NCBI RefSeq assembly: GCF_003478335.1
Contig: NZ_QUFB01000027.1
Span: 1-42,755, forward strand
Reading direction: 5' to 3'
Length of the DNA stretch: 42,755 bases
Source: Clostridium sp. AM49-4BH
Lineage (GTDB): Bacteria > Bacillota > Clostridia > Lachnospirales > Lachnospiraceae
In this document: positions 33,158 to 40,420 of the stretch, piece by piece
Layout: the number at the start of each line of letters is the position of its first letter
Position numbering within the stretch: the stretch's first letter is position 1
Position numbers and translations under genes: made by a program
Notes under the pieces: generated by a model
The model's input: only the letters and a program-made list of their open reading frames with translations
What the model was told of the DNA's origin: nothing
The model's database searches: none

Positions 33158-33769
33158 TTACATATTTTTTAAGCTCTGCTTAAGCAGTTCTTCTACCGTC
33201 ATGTTCTCTGCCGCAGGAACTGCCCGCACTGCTCTTAGCGCATCCGTTGCCGAATACCCGAGTGCCGTCAATGCACTGACAGCATCTGCCTGCAGAGCAG
33301 AAGAATGCTGCGTCATATCTGTCTTCGACTGCTCCCCTACATCCAGTGCCGTCTCAATCGACTGCTGCATATCAATCTTATCCTTCAGTTCCAGAATAAG
33401 TTTTTTGGCTGTTTTCGCTCCAATTCCCGGTGCAGTTGCAATCGTCTTGGCATCTTCAGAAAGGATCGCAAACCGAATATCATCTCCGGAAAGTGTTCCC
33501 ATCAACGCCAAGCCTCCCTTTGGTCCAATTCCGCTGACCGTGATCAATAGCTTAAACAGGTCTTTGTCCGCCTGTGTCGCAAACCCAAACAACTGCATTG
33601 CATCTTCACGCACCGAAAAGTACGTGTATATTTTCACTTGACTGCCTGCCACCGGCATTTTTGACAGCAAGGAATCCGGCACCAATACCTCCAGTCCGAT
33701 CCCCTGGTGATCTATGATCACACTGGTCGCTGTCGTTGCCACCAGCTCTCCTGCAACATAACTGATCAT
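33158..33769 (-). CDS. ruvA: Holliday junction DNA helicase subunit RuvA
   Basis: A 203-residue protein with the three RuvA domains: N-terminal OB fold (MISYVAGELVATTATSVIID, YFSVREDAMQLFGF), helix-hairpin-helix region (LLITVSGIGPKGGLALM, IATAPGIGAKTAKKLILELKD), a linker, and the C-terminal RuvB-contacting domain (DAVSALTALGYSATDALRAV). It binds and shapes four-way junctions. The start is supported by AGGATTAAG. Confidence 0.96.
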   Translation of the reverse strand: MISYVAGELVATTATSVIIDHQGIGLEVLVPDSLLSKMPVAGSQVKIYTYFSVREDAMQLFGFATQADKDLFKLLITVSGIGPKGGLALMGTLSGDDIRFAILSEDAKTIATAPGIGAKTAKKLILELKDKIDMQQSIETALDVGEQSKTDMTQHSSALQADAVSALTALGYSATDALRAVRAVPAAENMTVEELLKQSLKNM

Positions 33770-33867
33770 CTTAATCCTACATTCCTTTCTCTGCCTGCAG
33801 ATCTATGCATGTTTTCGCATATTACCACAGGCGTGGTATTAACATCGTCAATTATCTTTCTTATGTA

Positions 33868-34119
33868 CTAGTCCGGTATCCGACTAAAAGTCCCATGAGA
33901 CTTAGACAACCAACCTTCTTCCATATATTTCAAGATCACATACGGATGGATACCAAGTTCCTCTGAAATCTGCAGCGCATTGCTGTTTGGGAAGCGGTGC
34001 AGATATTCTACAATATCATCCAACTGATCCTCATCCTTATCACGACAATCCTTGCAGCAGCAAGTACGGATCTTCGAACGAAACACCTGATGACAGTGCT
34101 TGCACACATTTGTATACAT
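33868..34119 (-). CDS. small zinc/helix-turn-helix protein resembling flagellar-operon protein YvyF (TIGR03826)
   Basis: An 83-residue protein with an N-terminal Cys pair CKHCHQVF and a second set CCCKDCRDKDED. A helical segment follows, VEYLHRFPNSNALQISEELGIHPYVILKYMEEGWL, which looks like a small winged-helix or MerR-like HTH. The layout matches the YvyF/TIGR03826 proteins found in many Firmicutes flagellar operons, here outside any flagellar cluster. The ATG at 34119 follows AGGAGAGAACGTACG. Role unproven; it may bind DNA or RNA. Confidence 0.65.
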   Translation of the reverse strand: MYTNVCKHCHQVFRSKIRTCCCKDCRDKDEDQLDDIVEYLHRFPNSNALQISEELGIHPYVILKYMEEGWLSKSHGTFSRIPD

Positions 34120-34208
34120 CGTACGTTCTCTCCTCTCCTCCAAAGTTTCTTCCACAAAGGCATATATCTCGGTACTTTTGCGCCCTTCACTGCACATACT
34201 GTAATCTA

Positions 34209-35861
34209 TTACAGCAAAATGGAAAACAAATTCAACACCGGCTCGATAAATTTATATCTTCGCGGTCTGTTCTTCCATTCTTCATAACTAACTTCATGAC
34301 TTTCCTCAAAAGTAGCACAAAAATCCTTGCGGATATCTTCCTGTATCTGCTCTCCTGACATCCAAATGCCGTTTTCATAATGCAGATAATAACTGCGATA
34401 ATCCATATTGATCGTTCCTACGATTGCTGCATCCTCCGTCAATATCTGCTTCGCATGCACAAATCCCGGCGTATATTCATAAATACGGATCCCCTCTTTG
34501 AGAAGACTGCCATAATTATAATATGTCAATATTTTAACCAGTTTTTTATCCGGAATACTTGGCGTGATGATACGTACGTCAACACCTCTCTGTGCTGCCT
34601 CGATCAATGACTGCTTCATGTAATCTTCGATAACAAGATATGGCGTCGTAATATACAAATATTCATCGGAATACATGATCATCTGATTATAGATGCTCTC
34701 AATCGGATTAAACGGATTGTTGGCCGGGCCATCTGAGATCACATGACAATACGTATCGCCCGTACTTTCCGGCATAACACGATATCGCAAATAACCAACA
34801 TGTTCCGGGTCGGTCGAACTCGCTTCCCACATTTGCAGAAAAACGATCGTCAGTCCCCAAACCGCTTCACCGCTCACGCGAACACCCGTATCTTTCCAAA
34901 CGCCAAAGCGTTCTACCAAATTTGCATATTCATCTGCCAGATTAAATCCTCCGGTAAACGCCACTTTACCGTCTACCACAACAATCTTTTGGTGTGAACG
35001 GAAATTCATATACAATTCGCCTGTATATTTGTGGATCGGATTAAAGACACGCACGTCAATTCCTGCTTTTTGTAACATCGTCGAAAAATATTTACCCGTT
35101 CGGATTGCTGCACCAAAGTCATCATACAAAAACTTTACTTCAACGCCCTGTGCTACTTTCCGTTTTAATATTTCAAACGTTTTATCCCACAAAGCTCCTT
35201 CAGCAACGATAAAAAAGTCGATCAAAATATAGTCTTCTGCCTGTTCTAACGCCGCAAAAATATCTTCAAACGCATCTTCTCCCATCGGGTAATACTTCAC
35301 ATCATTTGCCGCAGACAATGGGAATTCTGCCGTCTCCATGTACTTAACCATACGACCTGCCACAGGATTTTCCCGCAAAAACTTCTGATATGCCTGCTCA
35401 TCGTGTATCAAGAACTGATTTCCATAAGAAATCTGTCGCAAGATATGTTGATCCAACTTCTTTTTGTTACGGCTGGATCTTCCCCACAGATAATACATTA
35501 CAAATCCACTGATCGGCAGGATCAACGCTAATGCGATCCAAGCCTGCCGATACGCCGGGCTTTGACTGCTATTGATCAGCGTCAGCATGGCGATCACCGC
35601 AACAATCTCCAATATAAAGTAGAAATACACTGTTTGATTTTGTAGCAGTAACGGGAGCATTATTATCATTACAAACTGGATCAAAACGATAAATGCTGTC
35701 AATATGATGCGCAAAAATCCGGATAAATTATTTTGGATCCGTCCTTTTAACCCTCGTAAATGCTTGTAATGTTCCTCTCCTCTGCGAAACATATCTGCGT
35801 CACGTTCTCTCTGTTTACGTATCCATCTTTCATAACTGCTGTCTGATGGAGTTTTCTTCAT
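34209..35861 (-). CDS. cls: cardiolipin synthase, bacterial Cls type
   Basis: A 550-residue phospholipase D-superfamily membrane enzyme that joins two phosphatidylglycerols into cardiolipin. After a charged N-terminus there are two or three membrane segments between about residues 50 and 130 (IILTAFIVLIQFVMIIMLPL, FYFILEIVAVIAMLTLI, ALALILPISGFVMYYLWG). Two HKD motifs follow: HQKIVVVDGKVAFTGG and HAKQILTEDAAIVGTINMD. The start at 35861 is supported by GGAGGGTGTTT. It is the first gene after the minus-strand promoter at 35962-35990 and may head the long array. Confidence 0.93.
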   Translation of the reverse strand: MKKTPSDSSYERWIRKQRERDADMFRRGEEHYKHLRGLKGRIQNNLSGFLRIILTAFIVLIQFVMIIMLPLLLQNQTVYFYFILEIVAVIAMLTLINSSQSPAYRQAWIALALILPISGFVMYYLWGRSSRNKKKLDQHILRQISYGNQFLIHDEQAYQKFLRENPVAGRMVKYMETAEFPLSAANDVKYYPMGEDAFEDIFAALEQAEDYILIDFFIVAEGALWDKTFEILKRKVAQGVEVKFLYDDFGAAIRTGKYFSTMLQKAGIDVRVFNPIHKYTGELYMNFRSHQKIVVVDGKVAFTGGFNLADEYANLVERFGVWKDTGVRVSGEAVWGLTIVFLQMWEASSTDPEHVGYLRYRVMPESTGDTYCHVISDGPANNPFNPIESIYNQMIMYSDEYLYITTPYLVIEDYMKQSLIEAAQRGVDVRIITPSIPDKKLVKILTYYNYGSLLKEGIRIYEYTPGFVHAKQILTEDAAIVGTINMDYRSYYLHYENGIWMSGEQIQEDIRKDFCATFEESHEVSYEEWKNRPRRYKFIEPVLNLFSILL

Positions 35862-35961
35862 AAACACCCTCCATTCCAATTCGTTCCTGTCGAAGTGCAA
35901 CTATTACCATTCTTTGCCGCACTACAGAGACCATTATCATCATTACTCACTTCTGCATATT

Positions 35962-35990
35962 AGTATACTCGAATTGCTCAAAAAACTCAA
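35962..35990 (-). promoter_or_regulatory. sigma-A-type promoter for cls and the downstream array
   Basis: Minus strand: -35 TTGAGT (35985-35990), 17-bp spacer, -10 TATACT (35962-35967). It overlaps the plus-strand promoter at 35974-36002. Confidence 0.55.
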
Positions 35991-36002
35991 ATGGTCTATA
36001 AT
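35974..36002 (+). promoter_or_regulatory. sigma-A-type promoter for the YprB-like gene
   Basis: Plus strand: -35 TTGCTC (35974-35979), 17-bp spacer, perfect -10 TATAAT (35997-36002), 36 bp before the ATG. The spacer contains the -35 of the opposite promoter. Confidence 0.55.
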
Positions 36003-36037
36003 GTCCTCAAACGATGTTTCACAAACGGAGGAAACGA

Positions 36038-37231
36038 ATGAAAACCATTACAGATACAATTACATTAGCACTTCCGGCTGCTGCTTTTCCAATGGATCCG
36101 GAACGTATTTTATTTTTTGATATTGAAACCACGGGGCTGTCGCCACGTGCATCTTCCCTATATTTGATCGGTACCATACACGCTTCCGGTGCAGACCAAT
36201 ATACGATCACACAATGGTTCGCCGACACATCTGCCAGTGAGCAGGAAATGCTAACATGCTTTCTGGAGCAATTAGAACATTATGATGGCCTGTGCCATTT
36301 CAATGGACGCACCTTTGATATCCCCTATATTTTGAATAAATGCGACAAATATCACATCACACCTTCTTCCCATTGTCAGGACATCTTATCCGACACAACG
36401 CAGACAAGATCGTTTGATATGCTGCTGCAGCTACGACCATTAAAGAAGTTGTTTGGTTTGGCGCATGGTGCACAAAAAGACTGGGAACAGTTTATCGGCA
36501 TTGACCGAGAAGATATTTATTCCGGCGGAGATCTCATCCAGGTATACAGCAGCTACCGCCAAGATCTGCTGCTTCACCCGGAACAAGCGGCTGCCAAAGA
36601 ACATCTGTTGCTCTTGCATAATCACGATGACCTGATCGGTATGCTCCACTTAGTAAAAGTTCTGACCTACCGACTGCTCTTGACACGCAAAAAAGAATCG
36701 CCTGCCCGGATCGAACACGCCACACTATTAGAACGCCGCCCCGGCTACAGCGCGGCTACGATCTCGTTTGAACTGTCGGCAGCCGTTCCCCGCAAAGTCC
36801 ATGTCACAGCACCGATTCCTTGGCCAAAACTATTCCGGGACCAACCGCAAAAAGAGTTGGAACTTACCTTGGAGCACTCTCTGGGATTGTTGACGATACC
36901 TTGTGTTCATGAAGAATTGAAATATTTTATTCCGGATTACAAAAATTATTATTACCTGCCGGAAGAGGACACTGCCATCCACCGCAGTGTGGCAGAGTTT
37001 GTCGATAAAGCACATCGCAAGGCAGCAACTGCTGCAACCTGTTATGTCCGAAAGACCGGCGATTTTATTCCCTCTGTTTCCGGCAAAATAGACTGTGACG
37101 GATTATTGCTGTTTCAGCAAGAGCATCGTGACAAATTATGTTTTGCAGCACTTCCGGAACCTGCTTCAGAAGATGATGGTTCCTCATGGCTCCCTGCTTA
37201 TGTGGCAGCACAGCTTGGCTGCTTTTTATAA
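36038..37231 (+). CDS. RNase H-like 3'-5' exonuclease domain protein (YprB family)
   Basis: A 397-residue protein with a DEDD-type exonuclease core: ILFFDIETTGLSPR (first DxE), HFNGRTFDIPYI (second Asp) and LLLHNHDDLIGMLHL (late Asp). This fits the RNase_H_2 domain of the B. subtilis YprB type; the substrate is not known. The C-terminal ~170 residues are a separate region without a named motif. I chose the ATG at 36038 because GGAGGAAACGA precedes it. Its last codons and stop are the first copy of a 33-bp tandem repeat. Confidence 0.8.
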   Translation: MKTITDTITLALPAAAFPMDPERILFFDIETTGLSPRASSLYLIGTIHASGADQYTITQWFADTSASEQEMLTCFLEQLEHYDGLCHFNGRTFDIPYILNKCDKYHITPSSHCQDILSDTTQTRSFDMLLQLRPLKKLFGLAHGAQKDWEQFIGIDREDIYSGGDLIQVYSSYRQDLLLHPEQAAAKEHLLLLHNHDDLIGMLHLVKVLTYRLLLTRKKESPARIEHATLLERRPGYSAATISFELSAAVPRKVHVTAPIPWPKLFRDQPQKELELTLEHSLGLLTIPCVHEELKYFIPDYKNYYYLPEEDTAIHRSVAEFVDKAHRKAATAATCYVRKTGDFIPSVSGKIDCDGLLLFQQEHRDKLCFAALPEPASEDDGSSWLPAYVAAQLGCFL

Positions 37232-37334
37232 ATAGACTGCCGTACAGCTTGGCTGTTTTAACAAATATATCATTGTACAGCCTGATTACTTTAACAAATA
37301 TATCATCCCACAGCTTGATTACTTTAATAAGATT
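37210..37334. repeat. 33-bp tandem repeat seeded from the 3' end of the YprB-like gene
   Basis: Copies begin at 37210 (inside the coding sequence), 37244, 37277 and 37310 (partial), each starting ACAGCTTG or ACAGCCTG. Copies 2 and 3 share TTTAACAAATATATCAT. Copy 1 carries the last codons and TAA. Confidence 0.8.
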
Positions 37335-37366
37335 AAAGTGCCAAAAGGACTTTTGACACCTTAATC
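37331..37366 (-). terminator. second hairpin, minus-strand direction
   Basis: The arms GATTAAGGTGTCAAAAG and CTTTTGGCACTTTAATC (minus strand) pair over 15 Watson-Crick pairs plus two G-U wobbles; on the plus strand these become mismatches. This suggests selection on minus-strand RNA downstream of rpmF. No long U tract follows. Confidence 0.4.
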
Positions 37367-37375
37367 TCTAATAGC

Positions 37376-37408
37376 AAAAAAACCGATACGTTTCCGTATC
37401 GGTTTTTT
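37376..37408. terminator. bidirectional intrinsic terminator between the YprB-like gene and rpmF
   Basis: Stem CCGATACG/CGTATCGG with loop TTTC, extended by A-runs on the left and T-runs on the right, so it is valid on both strands. It lies between convergent genes. Confidence 0.9.
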
Positions 37409-37434
37409 ATTTCATGTACTATATGGAATGTCCA

Positions 37435-37617
37435 TTATTCAGCGTTTGCAAGGATCTCTTTCTTATTGTAAGATCCACAAGCCTTGCATACTCTGTGTGG
37501 CATCATTAAAGCACCACATTTGCTGCATTTTACCAAGTTTGGTGCAGACATTTTCCAATTAGCTCTTCTCTTATCTCTTCTAGACTTAGAAGATTTATTT
37601 TTAGGGCAAATAGACAT
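37435..37617 (-). CDS. rpmF: 50S ribosomal protein L32
   Basis: A 60-residue bL32 protein with the zinc-binding form: basic N-terminus MSICPKNKSSKSRRDKRRAN, then CSKCGALMMPHRVCKACG, two CxxC pairs. It has its own near-perfect promoter (37668-37696) and an AGGAGGTGGAAAGAA ribosome binding site. The YceD/DUF177 gene that usually precedes rpmF in Firmicutes is absent; ackA lies directly upstream. Confidence 0.97.
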   Translation of the reverse strand: MSICPKNKSSKSRRDKRRANWKMSAPNLVKCSKCGALMMPHRVCKACGSYNKKEILANAE

Positions 37618-37667
37618 TTCTTTCCACCTCCTATTTGTAATCCATTTCCTTTTGCAACACTTTCTCG

Positions 37668-37696
37668 ATTATATCAACTCACGATTGCTTTGTCAA
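37668..37696 (-). promoter_or_regulatory. consensus sigma-A promoter of rpmF
   Basis: Minus strand: TTGACA (37691-37696), 17-bp spacer, TATAAT (37668-37673). Both hexamers match consensus exactly, fitting a highly expressed ribosomal protein gene. Confidence 0.85.
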
Positions 37697-37713
37697 CATT
37701 TTTTTTGTGAATC

Positions 37714-38904
37714 TTATTTGCAGACCAGACGAGCTGTCTCTCTGGCAATAGCAAGCTCCTCATTAGTTGGTACCACCCATACCTGAGCCGCACTATCATC
37801 GGTAGAAATCTTACGCTCATCACCGCGTACTGCATTTGCCTCAACATCCAGCTTGATACCGATCGCAGCTAAACCTTCAACGATCTTGGCACGAAGCTCT
37901 AAGTTGTTCTCACCAACACCTGCTGTCAGGGCAATGGCATCTACTCCGCCAAGTGCCATATAATATGCACCGATATACTTGATCACACGATATACCATGA
38001 CATCTAACGCATTGATCGCATCCTGATTGCCACCCTGTGCAGCTTCTACAAGATCACGATAATCATTGGATAAGCCGGACAATCCAAGAGCACCGGACTT
38101 CTTATTCAAGATTGTTGTCATTTCCTGTACCGTGATATTTTCTTTCTGACAGATAAACTCAATGATGGCAGGATCCATATCACCGGAACGCGTTCCCATC
38201 ATCAGTCCCTCTAATGGTGTCATACCCATGCTGGTATCTACAGACTTACCATCTTTGATCGCGGAAATGCTTGCACCACTTCCGATATGGCAAATGATCA
38301 TACGGGAATTGTTAATATCCAGTCCTGCAAGTTCTGCCAGTCTCTTGGATACGAAGCTATGACTGGTTCCATGGAAACCATAGCGACGAACACCGTATTT
38401 CTCATAATATTCCTTTGGAAGAGCGTACAAATATGCCTTGGATGGCATTGTCTGATGAAATGCTGTATCAAATACTACAACATTCGGCACGCCCGGCATA
38501 ACTTCCTGACATGCACGAACACCCAGCAGATTGGCCGGGTTATGTAATGGAGCCAGATCATTACACGTTTCAATCTGTTTGATAATCTCTTCATTTATAA
38601 TAACGGAAGAAGAAAATTTCTCCCCACCATGTACCATTCGATGGCCAATTGCGCCGATCTCATCTAAGGAGGTCAACACTCCAATTTCCTTATCCAACAA
38701 AGTATCCAATACTTTCTTGATCGCAACTTCATGATCCGGCAGATCAATCTCCTGCTTAATCTTATCTCCGTTTACTTTGTAGATCAAAGCTCCGTCAAGT
38801 CCAATTCTCTCGCAAAGTCCTGAAGCAGCTACTTCTTCTGTCTCGGAATCGATCAACTGAAACTTAAGAGAGGAACTTCCGCAATTAACTACTAAAATTT
38901 TCAT
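37714..38904 (-). CDS. ackA: acetate kinase
   Basis: A 396-residue ASKHA-fold kinase that makes ATP from acetyl phosphate. It starts MKILVVNCGSSSLKFQL and shows VVFDTAFHQTMP, YGFHGTSHSFV, ICHIGSGASISAIKDG, MGTRSGDMDPAI and ALTAGVGENNLELR, all signature regions of the family. The ATG at 38904 (GAGGTTTAAG) is preferred; the frame continues to 38958 without homology. It has its own promoter at 39000-39028. No phosphotransacetylase gene is adjacent in this window. Confidence 0.96.
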   Translation of the reverse strand: MKILVVNCGSSSLKFQLIDSETEEVAASGLCERIGLDGALIYKVNGDKIKQEIDLPDHEVAIKKVLDTLLDKEIGVLTSLDEIGAIGHRMVHGGEKFSSSVIINEEIIKQIETCNDLAPLHNPANLLGVRACQEVMPGVPNVVVFDTAFHQTMPSKAYLYALPKEYYEKYGVRRYGFHGTSHSFVSKRLAELAGLDINNSRMIICHIGSGASISAIKDGKSVDTSMGMTPLEGLMMGTRSGDMDPAIIEFICQKENITVQEMTTILNKKSGALGLSGLSNDYRDLVEAAQGGNQDAINALDVMVYRVIKYIGAYYMALGGVDAIALTAGVGENNLELRAKIVEGLAAIGIKLDVEANAVRGDERKISTDDSAAQVWVVPTNEELAIARETARLVCK

Positions 38905-38999
38905 CTTAAACCTCATTTCTGTGCACACGTTTTTCGTATAAGATTTGGTCGGGTGCACTCTGGCTCAAATCTTGTAAATGGAATGTGAATCCATACAAA

Positions 39000-39028
39000 A
39001 GTATACTTGATTCATTTTTCTTTGTCTA
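39000..39028 (-). promoter_or_regulatory. sigma-A-type promoter of ackA
   Basis: Minus strand: TAGACA (39023-39028), 17-bp spacer, TATACT (39000-39005). It gives a leader of about 90 nt before the ackA ATG. Confidence 0.6.
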
Positions 39029-39085
39029 GTATTATTGAGAAAAACGTGTGTTTTAATATCACAACATCAGAAAGGCAGACACAAT

Positions 39086-40420
39086 ATGAAAGCAGTTGGA
39101 ATCATTGCAGAATATAATCCATTTCATAATGGTCATAAATACCAGATCGAGCAGGCACGCCGCATGACAGACGCCGATTATGTTATCGTTGTAATGAGCG
39201 GTTCTTTTGTGCAGCGTGGCACCCCTGCCTGGACGGATAAATATTTGCGGACACAGATCGCACTGGAATGTGGCGCCGATATGGTATTTGAACTGCCGAC
39301 CGCCTATGCCACTGCCAGTGCGAAGGATTTTGCATTTGGCGGAGTCAGCCTTTTGCAGGGATTAGGCTTTGTCGATACCCTTTGCTTTGGATCAGAATGC
39401 GGTGATATTCATGCGTTATGGAACGCCGCTCAGTTTCTCGCTGATCCCGGAGAAGCCTTTGAGACTACGATCCGTGAACTGGTCGGCAAGGGGTTATCCT
39501 ATCCGGCTGCCAGAGCACAGGCATATGCGATGCATGCTCCAACAGACAATATAGCACATCCGCAAAGCACAAACATGGATGGCACGCTCAACGATATGAC
39601 ACATCCACAACACATAGACATGGATAGCACGCCAGACAACAGCAGTACGGCGTCCTCTTTGCTGCAATCGCCAAATAATATTTTAGGTATTGAATATTTG
39701 CTGGCACTGAAACAGTTGCACAGCAAGATCATACCGGTGACGATTGCTCGAAAGGATCACGGCTATCATGAAACAACAGCCAAGGATAAATATCTTTCAG
39801 CAACCGGTATTCGTGACTATTTTCTGACTCAGGGCAAGATTCCTGTCGACTATCTTCCTGCAGAAGCAGTCAATATATTGCAAGCAGCAAGAAACCATTA
39901 TCCGGTTACATTAGATGACTTTTCGGAAATGTTGTACTATAGACTGTCCACTTGTTCCCCGGAAGACATGACTCGCTGCGCAGATGTTTCGGACGCTCTT
40001 GCTGCCCGCATCTACAATCTTCTGCCAAAGTACAAAACAGCTTCTGATTTTATCGAGCTGCTCAAGACGAAGCAGTATACTCATAGCCGCATCAGCCGCA
40101 CTTTACTCCATCTGCTGCTTCATACTACCGGCGAACAGACCAAACTCCCGGTCAGTTATGGCAATCTGCTTGGTTTTCGCGGCTCTGCCAGCGGACTGCT
40201 GCGTCAGGTCAATGATTTTCCGATCATTACAAAAAAAGCCGATGCACTCTGTCAGTTTCATAAACTGACAGAGGCATCGGCAAAGCATGCTATTTCTCTT
40301 TGGAACACAGACTTACTGGCTGACAACTTATACCGTCAATGCCTGCTGCACAAAACAGGCTGTGCACTGCCGGACTGCTATCATGCCCCACTGATCATTC
40401 CTCGGTATCCTCTTTGCTGA
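39086..40420 (+). CDS. tmcAL: tRNA(Met) cytidine acetate ligase
   Basis: A 444-residue nucleotidyltransferase-fold enzyme that makes N4-acetylcytidine at the wobble position of elongator tRNA-Met using acetate and ATP. The N-terminus MKAVGIIAEYNPFHNGHKYQ has the HxGH nucleotide-binding motif; VVMSGSFVQRGTPAW and SPNNILGIEYLLAL are family hallmarks. The start at 39086 follows AAAGG. An insertion of about 30 residues rich in Asp, Asn, Met, His and Pro, made of two 15-residue repeats, lies just before the SPNNILG motif. The 3' end overlaps the convergent surface-protein gene by 26 bp. Substrate acetate links it thematically to neighbouring ackA. Confidence 0.92.
   Translation: MKAVGIIAEYNPFHNGHKYQIEQARRMTDADYVIVVMSGSFVQRGTPAWTDKYLRTQIALECGADMVFELPTAYATASAKDFAFGGVSLLQGLGFVDTLCFGSECGDIHALWNAAQFLADPGEAFETTIRELVGKGLSYPAARAQAYAMHAPTDNIAHPQSTNMDGTLNDMTHPQHIDMDSTPDNSSTASSLLQSPNNILGIEYLLALKQLHSKIIPVTIARKDHGYHETTAKDKYLSATGIRDYFLTQGKIPVDYLPAEAVNILQAARNHYPVTLDDFSEMLYYRLSTCSPEDMTRCADVSDALAARIYNLLPKYKTASDFIELLKTKQYTHSRISRTLLHLLLHTTGEQTKLPVSYGNLLGFRGSASGLLRQVNDFPIITKKADALCQFHKLTEASAKHAISLWNTDLLADNLYRQCLLHKTGCALPDCYHAPLIIPRYPLC
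39545..39634 (+). repeat. 45-bp in-frame tandem duplication inside tmcAL
   Basis: Two diverged 45-bp copies begin at 39545 and 39590. They encode DNIAHPQSTNMDGTL and NDMTHPQHIDMDSTP. The period is a multiple of three, so the frame is kept. Confidence 0.7.
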
